A DNA stretch of 64,000 nucleotides, from the NCBI RefSeq assembly GCF_900110705.1, contig NZ_FOEJ01000004.1, forward strand, positions 248,001 to 312,000, given 5' to 3'. This DNA comes from Loktanella sp. DSM 29012 (GTDB taxonomy: Bacteria > Pseudomonadota > Alphaproteobacteria > Rhodobacterales > Rhodobacteraceae). The position numbers and the translations under genes were made by a program. This document shows, one piece after another, positions 16,215 to 24,359 of this stretch (its first letter is position 1; every line of letters begins with the position of its first letter). The notes under the pieces are model-generated. The model made no database searches, was not told the origin of the DNA, and worked only from the letters and a program-made list of their open reading frames with translations.

Positions 16215-17921
16215 TCAAGCGACGGCCAGATCCTCGGGTGTGACGGCCATCAGGTCCGAGGCACCGGTGCGCACATGGGCCAGCAGTCCCGTTACCTCTG
16301 GCAGCAGGCGGGTGATGTAGAACCTTGCCAGACGCTGACGCGCGGGGTCGTCCTGCATTGCGGCCCGCAGGTGGGCATGGGCCCCCAGCACGCGGGCAAA
16401 GGCGGATTGATACGGCACGGCCCCCGCAAAACGGTCCTGCATATCGGTCCGCGAGACCAGCCAATCCGTCGCCTCTGACATATCGGCGGCGGCCTGCCAG
16501 ACGGCCTCTGCCAGATCGGGAAAGGTGCCCTTGGCCGCATCGGCACCGGACTGGATTTCGTCCAGCAGGGCCTGTGCGGCCTCGCCGCCGTCCATCATCT
16601 TGCGCCCCACGAGGTCCATCGCCTGAATGCCGTTGGTGCCTTCGTAGATGGCGGTGACGCGCACGTCGCGGACGTATTGCGCGGCACCCGTTTCCTCGAT
16701 CACGCCCATGCCGCCGTGGACCTGAATCCCCATCGAGGCGACCTTGATGCCCGTATCCGACCCGAACGATTTTGCAATCGGCGTCAGCAGGGCCGCGCGG
16801 GCGCGGTGGGTGGCGTCACCCGTTGCGGTCGTCATGTCGAGGGCCACAGCGCACATCGCGGAAATCGACCGCGCGGCAAAGACCTCGGACTTCATTTCGG
16901 CCAGCATCCGGCGCACGTCGGCATGTTCGACGATGGTGCCGGTGCCACCGACGCGGCCCTGTTTGCGGTCCAGCGCATAGGCCAGCGCGTGCTGATAGGC
17001 ACCCTCGGCCGCACCGATGCCCTGGGTGCTGACGCCGACGCGGGCGTTGTTCATCATGGTGAACATCGCGGCCATGCCGCCGTTTTCGGGGCCGACCATC
17101 CAGCCGGTCGCACCGGAATATTCCATCACGGCAGTGGGCGAGCCATGCAGGCCCATTTTATGTTCCAACGACACGACGCGTAGGTCGTTCTGTTTACCGG
17201 GGTTGCCGTCGGCATCGGGGATGTATTTCGGGACAAGGAACAGGCTGATCCCCTTGGTGCCCGGCACGCTGTCGGGCAGGCGGGCCAGCACAAGGTGGCA
17301 GACATTCTGGGTGAAATCATTGTCCCCCCAGCTGATGTAAATTTTCTGTCCCGTGATCGCGTAGGTGCCGTCGCCGTTGGGTTCGGCCTTGGTTGACAGG
17401 GCACCGACGTCGGACCCGGCCTGCGGTTCGGTCAGGTTCATGGTGCCGGACCATTCGCCACTGATGAGTTTGGGCAGGTACAGATCCTTGATCGCGTCGG
17501 ATGCGTGGTGTTCCAGCGCCTCGATCTGGCCTTGGGCCATCAGCGGCTTGAGCTGCAAGGACAGGCACGCGCCCGACATCAGGTCGTTGACGGCGATCGA
17601 CAGGGCAAAGGGCAGGCCCATGCCGCCGTAGGCTTCGGAGGCGCTCATGCCGATCCAGCCGCCCTCGGCGATGGCCTTGTAGCCGTCGGCATAGCCCGGC
17701 GAGGTGCGCACCACACCGTTTTCCAGACGCGCGGGGTGCAGATCACCGGCGCGTTGCAGCGGGGCAAGGATGTCGTCGCACATCTTGGCGGCCTCTGACA
17801 GGATTGCACTGGTGACATCGGGTGTCGCCTCGGCAAAGCGGTCGGTCGCGGTGACCTCGGCAAAGCCCGCAACGTGATCGAGGATGAACTGGTAGTCGGC
17901 GGCGGGTGCGCGATATGGCAT
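16215..17921 (-). CDS. Acyl-CoA dehydrogenase, DmdC-like
   Basis: A 568-residue FAD-dependent acyl-CoA dehydrogenase, longer than the roughly 390-residue fatty-acid enzymes because of extended N- and C-terminal parts. Flavin and substrate motifs are clear: NLTEPQAGSDVG near 165, KIYISWGD near 195, and YEGTNGIQAMDLVGRK near 430. The N-terminus (MPYRAPAADYQFILDHVAGF) and overall architecture match the DmdC group, which oxidises methylthiopropionyl-CoA in dimethylsulfoniopropionate degradation. No dmdA, dmdB or dmdD lies in the window, so the substrate is inferred. It is divergent from the tsaC-like gene across 92 bases. Confidence 0.88.
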   Translation of the reverse strand: MPYRAPAADYQFILDHVAGFAEVTATDRFAEATPDVTSAILSEAAKMCDDILAPLQRAGDLHPARLENGVVRTSPGYADGYKAIAEGGWIGMSASEAYGGMGLPFALSIAVNDLMSGACLSLQLKPLMAQGQIEALEHHASDAIKDLYLPKLISGEWSGTMNLTEPQAGSDVGALSTKAEPNGDGTYAITGQKIYISWGDNDFTQNVCHLVLARLPDSVPGTKGISLFLVPKYIPDADGNPGKQNDLRVVSLEHKMGLHGSPTAVMEYSGATGWMVGPENGGMAAMFTMMNNARVGVSTQGIGAAEGAYQHALAYALDRKQGRVGGTGTIVEHADVRRMLAEMKSEVFAARSISAMCAVALDMTTATGDATHRARAALLTPIAKSFGSDTGIKVASMGIQVHGGMGVIEETGAAQYVRDVRVTAIYEGTNGIQAMDLVGRKMMDGGEAAQALLDEIQSGADAAKGTFPDLAEAVWQAAADMSEATDWLVSRTDMQDRFAGAVPYQSAFARVLGAHAHLRAAMQDDPARQRLARFYITRLLPEVTGLLAHVRTGASDLMAVTPEDLAVA

Positions 17922-18013
17922 CAGATTACGGCCTCTTTGCTAATCGGTCACGCTTGGCAGCGGCCAACGTGATCGGTATGTCGGTGCGAACTTTGCCCGA
18001 AGGTAGCCAAAGC

Positions 18014-18979
18014 ATGCAACCGCGCAACGCAAACGCCACGTCAGAACACCTGCGACCGGATGCAGCAGGTCTGTCGCGGGCGGCTGCGCTGCTGACCCAA
18101 GGGGCCTGCGTCGCCTTTCCGACCGAGACCGTCTACGGGCTGGGCGCGGATGCACGCAATGCCGATGCTGTTGCGGGGATCTATGCCGCCAAGGGGCGGC
18201 CCAGTTTCAATCCGTTGATCGTCCATGTCGCCAGTCTGGCCGATGCCGCCGGCTTGATTGACCTCGGTGCAGATGGGCAGGTTCTGGCGCAGGCGTTCTG
18301 GCCGGGGGCGTTGACGCTGGTCGGGCGGATGCGGGCGGATGCCGGTATTTCGTCACTGGTGACGGCCGGACTGGATACGCTGGCGGTGCGGGTGCCCGAT
18401 CATCCCGTGGCGCAGGGGGTATTGCGTGCCTTTGGCGGGCCGGTGGCGGCACCGTCTGCCAATCCATCGGGCCGGATTTCACCGACGACGGCAGCGCATG
18501 TGCTGGCAGGACTCGCCGGGCGGATCGCGGCGGTCGTGGACGGTGGGGCCTGCGGCGTGGGGCTGGAGTCAACGATTGTCAGCGTGGCGGAAACACCGCG
18601 CTTGTTGCGCGCCGGTGGTGTGCCGACAGAGGCGATCGAGGCGGCGCTGGGCCGTGCGCTGGCTGCTGGGGAAGATGACGCAGCAGCACCGACAGCACCC
18701 GGGCAATTAGCCAGCCATTATGCGCCGCGTGGCCGGGTGCGGCTGAACGCGGTGCAGGCCTTGCCGGGGGAGACCCTGTTGGGGTTCGGGGCGATCGCGG
18801 GCGATCTGACCCTATCCGCAAGCGGCGATTTGCAAGAGGCCGCTGCGCGATTGTTCGACTGCCTGCACCGTCTGGACGCGATGGAGGCCAGCGCGATCGC
18901 CGTGGCACCGGTGCCGGACCACGGGCTGGGTCGCGCAATCAATGATCGGCTCAAGCGCGCGGCGGCCCCGCGCGACTGA
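18014..18979 (+). CDS. L-threonylcarbamoyladenylate synthase (Sua5/TsaC type)
   Basis: A 321-residue enzyme of the long Sua5 form. The N-terminal YrdC domain (with FPTETVYGLGADA near residue 36 and KGRPSFNPLIVHV) makes threonylcarbamoyl-AMP from threonine, bicarbonate and ATP for the t6A37 tRNA modification. The C-terminal Sua5 domain starts with a SHYAPRGRVRL stretch near 235, which closes the active site. I chose the ATG at 18014 because a GAAGG-like ribosome site precedes it and the frame upstream (from 17906) runs over the divergent gene. Confidence 0.92.
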   Translation: MQPRNANATSEHLRPDAAGLSRAAALLTQGACVAFPTETVYGLGADARNADAVAGIYAAKGRPSFNPLIVHVASLADAAGLIDLGADGQVLAQAFWPGALTLVGRMRADAGISSLVTAGLDTLAVRVPDHPVAQGVLRAFGGPVAAPSANPSGRISPTTAAHVLAGLAGRIAAVVDGGACGVGLESTIVSVAETPRLLRAGGVPTEAIEAALGRALAAGEDDAAAPTAPGQLASHYAPRGRVRLNAVQALPGETLLGFGAIAGDLTLSASGDLQEAAARLFDCLHRLDAMEASAIAVAPVPDHGLGRAINDRLKRAAAPRD

Positions 18980-18994
18980 ACCGGGCAGGGCTGG

Positions 18995-19019
18995 CCGCAG
19001 ACGCTCTGGCCTGCGGTTT
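18995..19019 (+). terminator. Weak hairpin after Sua5/TsaC gene
   Basis: CCGCAG (18995-19000) pairs with CTGCGG (19011-19016) across ten bases and is followed by TTT. The stem is short, so this is a weak candidate. The rest of the 167-base spacer up to 19146 is AT-rich and should hold the porin promoter. Confidence 0.4.
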
Positions 19020-19146
19020 GGGGCTGACCACCATTCATGTGTGTTTGATATCAATATCTTAGATCTTGGTTCCTCGACCTCACATGATCGTGGTCTAGGT
19101 GTTACTGCACACCCAAAATTGCAAATAAGAGATGGAGACGACGGCT

Positions 19147-20247
19147 ATGAAGACCAGACTGATCATTGCACTTGCGTCGGTCGGTGCGACCGCCGCCCAC
19201 GCAGAGGCCCATACTGACCGCGTTGCCGCACTCGAGGCACGAGTCGCCGAACTGGAGGCAGCACCGCGTACGGCCCCCCTGAGTTTCGGAAGCGGGATGG
19301 AACTTGACCTCTATGGCTACATCAAGGCCGACTTCATCTATGATTTTGGGTACGAGTTGGGGAACACCACCTTTGGGCTGAACGCCATCGGCGCGGCCAG
19401 CGAAGAAGGCGATTTCTTTAACGCGACGGCACGTCAGACCCGGTTGGGTTTCCGCACCACGACCCAGACCCCGATGGGCGAGCTGGGCACACAGGTCGAA
19501 GGTGATTTCTACGGCGAGGGTGAAACCTTTCGTTTGCGCCATGCGACAGCAACGCTGGGCGGTATTCGGGTCGGCAAGTACTGGACGACCTTCATGCCGC
19601 TCTCGTCCTATCCGGCGACACTGGACTTCCAGGGCCTCGCCGCGATCCCCTTCGCCCGTCAGACCCAGTTGCGCTATACGGCGGAGTTTGGTGGAAATTT
19701 CGTGGCAGAGGCCGCGATCGAAGAATCGAACGGTGACAGCGACAGCCCGGTATTCATCGCGGCACTGGCCTATGACACGGACCCGCTGCTGTTGCGTGCC
19801 TCTGTCCTGACCGGCGAAATCAATGACGGCGCGGGCGGCGAGGTCGATACCTACGGCGTCAACCTGTCCGGGACGGCGACCTTTGGGAACACGACGATTG
19901 ATGCCGCCTATACCATCGGCGAGGGTATCAATTCTTATATGGTTTTCCTGGGCGAGGATCTGGATTCCAACGGTGATGCCATCGAAATGCAGGCCGCCTA
20001 CATTTCACTCACGCAGGCCGTCGGAGACAAGCTGACGCTGCGGGCGATGTATGGTGTGCGTGAAAACGATACGGGTGCGACGGCTGACAGCACCGAAAAG
20101 CTGGAAACGATCCACGTGAATGCGAACTATGACATCGTGGAAAATACCAGCGTCGGGATCGAGTATTTCTACGGCTCGCGCGAGACCTTTGGTGGCCAGT
20201 CCTATGATGTGGACCGGGTGCAGGCGTCCGTCACCTATACGTTCTGA
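19147..20247 (+). CDS. DcaP-like trimeric porin
   Basis: A 366-residue outer-membrane protein. It has a signal peptide (MKTRLIIALASVGATAAHA), a short coiled-coil heptad segment (RVAALEARVAELEA, mature residues about 8-22), then alternating beta strands ending in Phe (SVTYTF), the classic outer-membrane barrel terminus. The coiled coil before a barrel beginning YGYIKADFIYD is the DcaP arrangement; such porins take up small anionic solutes. I chose the second ATG (19147), which has GGAG nine bases upstream and a clean signal peptide; an ATG at 19132 is possible. A strong terminator follows. Confidence 0.85.
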   Translation: MKTRLIIALASVGATAAHAEAHTDRVAALEARVAELEAAPRTAPLSFGSGMELDLYGYIKADFIYDFGYELGNTTFGLNAIGAASEEGDFFNATARQTRLGFRTTTQTPMGELGTQVEGDFYGEGETFRLRHATATLGGIRVGKYWTTFMPLSSYPATLDFQGLAAIPFARQTQLRYTAEFGGNFVAEAAIEESNGDSDSPVFIAALAYDTDPLLLRASVLTGEINDGAGGEVDTYGVNLSGTATFGNTTIDAAYTIGEGINSYMVFLGEDLDSNGDAIEMQAAYISLTQAVGDKLTLRAMYGVRENDTGATADSTEKLETIHVNANYDIVENTSVGIEYFYGSRETFGGQSYDVDRVQASVTYTF

Positions 20248-20256
20248 TCCATGAAA

Positions 20257-20284
20257 CGGCTGGCGGCCCGCAGGCCGCCAGCCG
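20257..20284 (+). terminator. 12-bp hairpin after porin gene
   Basis: CGGCTGGCGGCC (20257-20268) pairs perfectly with GGCCGCCAGCCG (20273-20284) over CGCA. There is no U-run. It may protect the porin mRNA 3' end or support the terminator that follows. Confidence 0.6.
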
Positions 20285-20294
20285 CATATCCGAG

Positions 20295-20325
20295 AGCCAG
20301 GGCGCGAATGCGCCCCGGCTTTTTC
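20295..20325 (+). terminator. Intrinsic terminator of porin gene
   Basis: AGCC and GGGCGC pair with GCGCCC and GGCT around a GAAT loop (one A/C mismatch), followed by TTTTT. It faces the + strand and ends just before the convergent DJ-1-like gene's stop at 20328. Confidence 0.85.
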
Positions 20326-20327
20326 AT

Positions 20328-21002
20328 TCAGACCAGTTTGAGCAGTTCCTTGGCGGCTTCTTCAGACGAAGCCGGGTTCTGACCCGTGACCAGTTTGCCG
20401 TCGGTCACAACAAAGGACGCCCAATCGTCAGCCTTTTCATAGTGACCGCCGTTCGCCTTGAGCATGTCCTCGACCAGAAACGGCACCACATCGGTCAGGC
20501 CCACGGCCTCTTCTTCGGTGTTGGTGAAACCCGTCACCTTGCGACCCGAGACCAGCGGCTTGCCGTCGGCGCCCTTGGTGTTCTGGAACACGGCGGGGGC
20601 GTGGCAGACGGCACCCAGCGGGCGGTCTGACGCAACAACGGTTTCGATCAGCTTGATGCTGTCGGCATCCTGGCTCAGATCCCACAACGGCCCGTGGCCG
20701 CCCGGGTAGAAGACGGCGTCGTATCCGCTGGCGTCGATCGTGGACAGCACATGCGTGTTGGCCAGAACCTTTTGCGCGTCGTCGTCCTTTTTGAACCGGT
20801 CGGTCGCGGGGGTCTGCGCATCCTCGGTATCCGAACCGGGGTCCAGCGGCGGCTGGCCACCCTTGGGCGATGCCAGCGTGATGTCGGCACCGGCGTCCTT
20901 GAACACGTAGTAGGGTGCTGCAAATTCCTCGAGCCAGAAGCCGGTTTTCTTGCCGGTGTCGCCCAGTTGATCGTGCGAGGTCAGAACCATCAGAATTTTC
21001 AT
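20328..21002 (-). CDS. DJ-1/PfpI superfamily protein, Hsp31-like
   Basis: A 224-residue protein of the class I glutamine-amidotransferase-like fold. The nucleophile elbow is AVCHAPA (Cys133-His134), and the acidic partner of the triad is in GFWLEE near residue 25. This combination fits the Hsp31/YhbO-like group with glyoxalase III, deglycase-like or chaperone activities; which applies here cannot be told from sequence. No signal peptide is present. It is divergent from phoX across 248 bases. Confidence 0.88.
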   Translation of the reverse strand: MKILMVLTSHDQLGDTGKKTGFWLEEFAAPYYVFKDAGADITLASPKGGQPPLDPGSDTEDAQTPATDRFKKDDDAQKVLANTHVLSTIDASGYDAVFYPGGHGPLWDLSQDADSIKLIETVVASDRPLGAVCHAPAVFQNTKGADGKPLVSGRKVTGFTNTEEEAVGLTDVVPFLVEDMLKANGGHYEKADDWASFVVTDGKLVTGQNPASSEEAAKELLKLV

Positions 21003-21034
21003 GGAGTATCCTTTCTAGGAAACAAATGCACAAA

Positions 21035-21055
21035 GCCGCGGACGGTTGCCGCGGC
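21035..21055. repeat. Inverted repeat in phoX upstream region
   Basis: GCCGCGG (21035-21041) and CCGCGGC (21049-21055) form a 7-bp stem with a 7-base loop, between the divergent DJ-1-like and phoX genes. On the minus strand it falls in the leader of the DJ-1-like gene and is followed by TTT. The rest of the 248-base spacer shows no clear gene. Confidence 0.45.
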
Positions 21056-21250
21056 ATTCACTGTCCCAATGCGCAGCCATTGGCGAATGTTCCACCAATG
21101 GGCGATAACGTTGCGGTATCGCAGGCACTGGTCGCATCCGTGGCACTCACCCGTGCCATGACATTCATCTGTTACGTGCATTCCCTAGCGTCAGAATCAC
21201 ACCTCGCGTTCAGGCGAGGGAGATGGTTTTCAGCAAAGACAGGACGGGAC

Positions 21251-23176
21251 ATGGATCAGATCAATTACGACGAGCTGTCATTCGACGACGAAGACGAGCT
21301 GAAATTTCCGCGCGACGAAGTTCAGGATTTTGACCGCGTGGTCGAACGTGCAATTTCACGTCGCGGTTTTCTGGGTGGCGTGCTGGCGTTCGGATCCGGT
21401 GCAGCCGTGATGGGCACCGGGCTACTGAACGGCACTTCTGCGATGGCGCAGCAGGCGTCGCGCTTTGCCTTTGATCAGCTGGCCCCGCAGACCGATGGCA
21501 CGGTGCATGTGCCCGCCGGCTACACATGGGACGTTCTGGTGCGCTGGGGTGATGCCCTGTTCAGCGACGCGCCCGCATTCGACCCCGCAACCGGTATTCC
21601 AACCGAAGGGTCTGACCGCGTGTTCGGCGAAAATACCGACGGCATGGAGTTGTTCCACAAGGGTGGCACCGAACTGCTGGTCGTGAATTCCGAATATGTG
21701 AACGGCGGCATCAACCTGCCTGCCGAACAAGAGGGTCAGCCTGCCTCTGCCGATGACGTGATCCGACTTCAGAATTTCCAGGGCGTGACCGTGATGGAAG
21801 TGACCGAAGGCGATGACGGCTGGCAGGTCGTGGTCGACAGCCCCTACAACCGCCGCATCCACCACCGCACCCCGATGGCGATCGACGGACCCGCCGCAGG
21901 TCATGACCTGCTCAAGACGGCGGCCGATCCGACCGGCACGCAATCGCTGGGCACGTTCAACAACTGTGGTTCGGGTCGCACCCCCTGGGGCACCTATCTG
22001 ACCTGCGAAGAAAACTTCAACGGCTACTTTGGCACCACCGCAGAGCTGTCGCTGGACGAGGTCCATGCCAACGGGTTCGAACGCTACGGCGTGTCGACCG
22101 AGGTCGATCCCGGTCGCTACAACTATCACGGTTTCGACGCGCGTTTCGATCTGTCGCAGAATCCGAACGAGCCGCATCGCGCGGGCTATGTCGTGGAAAT
22201 CGACCCCTGGAACCCAAATGCGACGCCGGTGAAACATACCGCACTGGGCCGTTTCAAACACGAAAACGCCGCCTATGCGCTGGCACCCGATGGTCGGGTC
22301 GTCGTGTACATGGGTGACGACGAGCGTGGCGAATACATGTACAAATGGGTCAGCCGCGACGTCTATGTTCCCGGTGGCGATACCTCGACCCTGCTGAGCG
22401 AGGGTCAGCTGCATGTGGCCAAGTTCAATAACGACGGCACCGGTATCTGGCTGGCGCTGACGACAGAGGACACCGGCATGTCCGAGGCCAAGATCGCAAT
22501 TTTTACCCGTATGGCGGGCACTGCGGTCAGTGCCACCACGATGGACCGGCCCGAGTGGATCGCCGTCAACCCCACCGCGATCGAAGGCTATTGCTGCCTG
22601 ACCAACAATTCGCGCCGCGGTGCCACCGACGACGCGGGTGCGATCCACATCAATGCCGCCGGGGAACCGATGACCGTGAACGCGCCCAACCCGCGCGAGG
22701 TCAACAACTATGGTCAGATCGTGCGCTGGCGTCCGCATGGCGACGACCATGCCGCATCCACCTTTGACTGGGATCTGTACGTGATGGCGGGCAACCCGTC
22801 GGTTCACACCGAAGGCCCCTATGCCGGAACGGCCAACATCAACGCCGGGAACATGTTCAATTCGCCCGACGGGATGATGTTCGACACGACGGGCATGATG
22901 TGGATCCAGACCGACGGCGACGACGACAACGAGGGCGACTTTGCCGGCATGGGTAACAACCAGATGCTGGTGGGTGATCCGGTGACGGGCGAGATCCGCC
23001 GGTTCCTGACCGGCCCCAAGGGGTCCGAGGTCACGGGCCTGACATGGTCGGCAGACAAGCGGTCGATGTTCGTCGGTGTCCAGCATCCGGGCGGCAATTT
23101 CCCGGACGGCGAAGGATCGCTGCCCCGGTCTGCCATCGTTGTGGTCAAGCGTGATGACGGCGCGCTGGTCGGCTGA
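21251..23176 (+). CDS. phoX: PhoX family alkaline phosphatase, Tat-exported
   Basis: A 641-residue periplasmic phosphatase of the PhoX (DUF839) family, a calcium- and iron-dependent enzyme releasing phosphate from organic esters. An N-terminal Tat signal is visible (SRRGFLGG at 36-43, hydrophobic stretch, SAMAQQ cleavage region near 65). Family motifs in the mature part include NNCGSGRTPWGTYLTCEENF near 240, YMGDDERGEYMYKW near 355, and NSPDGMMFD plus GPKGSEVTGL near the end. I chose the ATG at 21251; the frame opens at 20915 but the extra part is not signal-like. It would be expected under phosphate control, but I found no convincing Pho box. Confidence 0.93.
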   Translation: MDQINYDELSFDDEDELKFPRDEVQDFDRVVERAISRRGFLGGVLAFGSGAAVMGTGLLNGTSAMAQQASRFAFDQLAPQTDGTVHVPAGYTWDVLVRWGDALFSDAPAFDPATGIPTEGSDRVFGENTDGMELFHKGGTELLVVNSEYVNGGINLPAEQEGQPASADDVIRLQNFQGVTVMEVTEGDDGWQVVVDSPYNRRIHHRTPMAIDGPAAGHDLLKTAADPTGTQSLGTFNNCGSGRTPWGTYLTCEENFNGYFGTTAELSLDEVHANGFERYGVSTEVDPGRYNYHGFDARFDLSQNPNEPHRAGYVVEIDPWNPNATPVKHTALGRFKHENAAYALAPDGRVVVYMGDDERGEYMYKWVSRDVYVPGGDTSTLLSEGQLHVAKFNNDGTGIWLALTTEDTGMSEAKIAIFTRMAGTAVSATTMDRPEWIAVNPTAIEGYCCLTNNSRRGATDDAGAIHINAAGEPMTVNAPNPREVNNYGQIVRWRPHGDDHAASTFDWDLYVMAGNPSVHTEGPYAGTANINAGNMFNSPDGMMFDTTGMMWIQTDGDDDNEGDFAGMGNNQMLVGDPVTGEIRRFLTGPKGSEVTGLTWSADKRSMFVGVQHPGGNFPDGEGSLPRSAIVVVKRDDGALVG

Positions 23177-23188
23177 CGACACAAATAG

Positions 23189-23211
23189 CCCGGCACGGTG
23201 ACCGTGCCGGG
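23189..23211. terminator. 23-nt near-perfect palindrome after phoX
   Basis: CCCGGCACGG-TGA-CCGTGCCGGG lies 12 bases past the phoX stop. It is a very stable hairpin without a U-run, and is followed by a second one with a U-run. Confidence 0.6.
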
Positions 23212-23230
23212 TGAGCCCCGATGAAATGAT

Positions 23231-23260
23231 GACCGCAGCCCCGAGGGGCCGCGGTCTTTT
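23231..23260 (+). terminator. Intrinsic terminator of phoX
   Basis: GACCGC and GCCCC pair with GGGGC and GCGGTC (one A/C mismatch), followed by TTTT at 23257-23260. Confidence 0.85.
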
Positions 23261-23273
23261 GTCGAGCAGGGGT

Positions 23274-23299
23274 CTGCCGGAACGTCTCGTTCCCGGCAG
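23274..23299 (-). terminator. Hairpin downstream of beta-barrel gene
   Basis: CTGCCGG-AACG (23274-23284) pairs with CGTT-CCGGCAG (23288-23299) with one bulged C. It lies just past the minus-strand stop at 23307. Confidence 0.55.
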
Positions 23300-23306
23300 G
23301 CGTCAA

Positions 23307-23822
23307 TCAGAAGTTGAAGCCGACGCGGACCTTGAAAGTGGTCACACCTACTTCGAGGACGTCATCGTCGAATTCATGCTGCAGGATTTCAGCACCCACA
23401 TGGTAGGAATCGCCAAAGGGCATGTCGTAGGCCACACCGTAGAGGTAACCACGGCCATCATCGAGCTGATCGGATGTGGCGAGGATGAAACCGCCGACAC
23501 CATAGGCGACACCCGGTCCCACGGGCACACCGACACGTGCCTTGAGGCGGGTCGCGTAGTCGACGGTCGCACCGGCTGCGGGGACTTCGTACTGGTTGGA
23601 ATCAAAGTCGAATTCACCGCCGTAGATGACCCCGTTCGCGGCAAAGTTATAGCCTGCGTAGATACCCACAGAGGGGCCGTCTCCATCAAGAGCGCCTGAA
23701 TTGACGTCGATGTCGGACCCACCGGCGGCGATGCCGAAATAGGCCCCCGTTACGTCCTGTGCCGTAACGGCGGCAGGCAATCCGGCAATCATTGCACCGA
23801 TCAGAAGTGGTTTGAGGTTCAT
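23307..23822 (-). CDS. Small outer-membrane beta-barrel protein
   Basis: A 171-residue protein with a signal peptide (MNLKPLLIGAMIAGLPAAVTA) and a glycine- and aromatic-rich repeat of short amphipathic strands (AYFGIAAGG, VGIYAGYNF, YGGEFDFDS), ending in KVRVGFNF with the terminal Phe of outer-membrane barrels. It is the size of an 8-stranded barrel of the OmpA/OmpW/porin-like group. The function (structural, adhesive or channel) is not predictable. I chose the ATG at 23822, with AGGGAG as ribosome site; the frame continues upstream to 23870 without similarity. The 207-base upstream spacer (23823-24029) contains a GTTTCA-TT-TGAAAC inverted repeat at 23889-23902. Confidence 0.8.
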   Translation of the reverse strand: MNLKPLLIGAMIAGLPAAVTAQDVTGAYFGIAAGGSDIDVNSGALDGDGPSVGIYAGYNFAANGVIYGGEFDFDSNQYEVPAAGATVDYATRLKARVGVPVGPGVAYGVGGFILATSDQLDDGRGYLYGVAYDMPFGDSYHVGAEILQHEFDDDVLEVGVTTFKVRVGFNF

Positions 23823-23888
23823 GTCATTCTCCCTGTTGTTGTCGACCACGTTCTGGTCGCTTGGACACACGGGAAAACAGGCCGCAGG

Positions 23889-23902
23889 GTTTCATTTGAA
23901 AC
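23889..23902. promoter_or_regulatory. GTTTCA-TT-TGAAAC inverted repeat upstream of beta-barrel gene
   Basis: A perfect 6+2+6 inverted repeat lies 67 bases upstream of the outer-membrane gene start. It is a candidate operator, with no known regulator assigned. Confidence 0.35.
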
Positions 23903-24029
23903 GCATAAATTCAGGCAGTCAAAGCGCTTGTTTTTCAGGGGTTTTGCAATGCTGCGGCACCTGGCCGCAGTCAGCACCGCTGCATCGGCCCAAATGACGC
24001 AAAGCCGGGTGTGGTTGCGGGGGCTGCGC

Positions 24030-24344
24030 CTAGCCGCGCAGCTGGCTGCGCAGTTCTTCGGCCTCGCGGCGGGCGTCGCGCAGGCCGTCCATGGCGGCGC
24101 GCAGTTCGGCCTCGGTCTGGGACAGCTGGTTGGTGATTTCAGCTTCGCGCTGTTGCAGGTAGGTGATCGCCTGATCGCGGGTTTCCTCGGCCTCGTGCAG
24201 GGCCTGGGCCATGCGGTCCAGTTCACCGATTTCGGCCTTGGTCACGCGGGTGGCACGGGTGACCAGCCAGTTGGCAAACCACCCAAGCGCAAATGCGATG
24301 AACAGAATGATGGCGGTTGCGACGATGAATTCAATGCGGTTCAA
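24030..24344 (-). CDS. Membrane-anchored coiled-coil protein
   Basis: A 104-residue protein with one N-terminal transmembrane helix (residues 6-28) followed by a continuous predicted coiled coil (residues 38-102, heptads rich in Glu, Arg, Leu and Gln). I do not recognise a named family. The protein probably sits in the inner membrane with its coil in the cytoplasm or periplasm. It is 15 bases downstream of the OmpA-family gene on the same strand and so is likely co-transcribed, suggesting an envelope-structural or scaffold role. Low sequence complexity makes homology calls risky. Confidence 0.7.
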   Translation of the reverse strand: MNRIEFIVATAIILFIAFALGWFANWLVTRATRVTKAEIGELDRMAQALHEAEETRDQAITYLQQREAEITNQLSQTEAELRAAMDGLRDARREAEELRSQLRG

Positions 24345-24359
24345 GTGGGCTTCCTGCGA

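Noticed and set aside
19045-19054. TTGATATCAA upstream of the porin as an Fnr/Crp-type site
   Set aside because: The Fnr consensus needs four bases between TTGAT and ATCAA; here there are none. The palindrome may be chance in AT-rich DNA.
21150-21200. Possible Pho box upstream of phoX (ATGACATTCATCTGTTACG)
   Set aside because: The halves are not direct CTGTCAT-like repeats in the required spacing; only one half loosely fits.
21422-23182. 586-codon open frame antisense to phoX
   Set aside because: The frame mirrors codon bias of phoX. It has no ribosome site, no recognisable motif, and phoX is a clear family member with a Tat signal.
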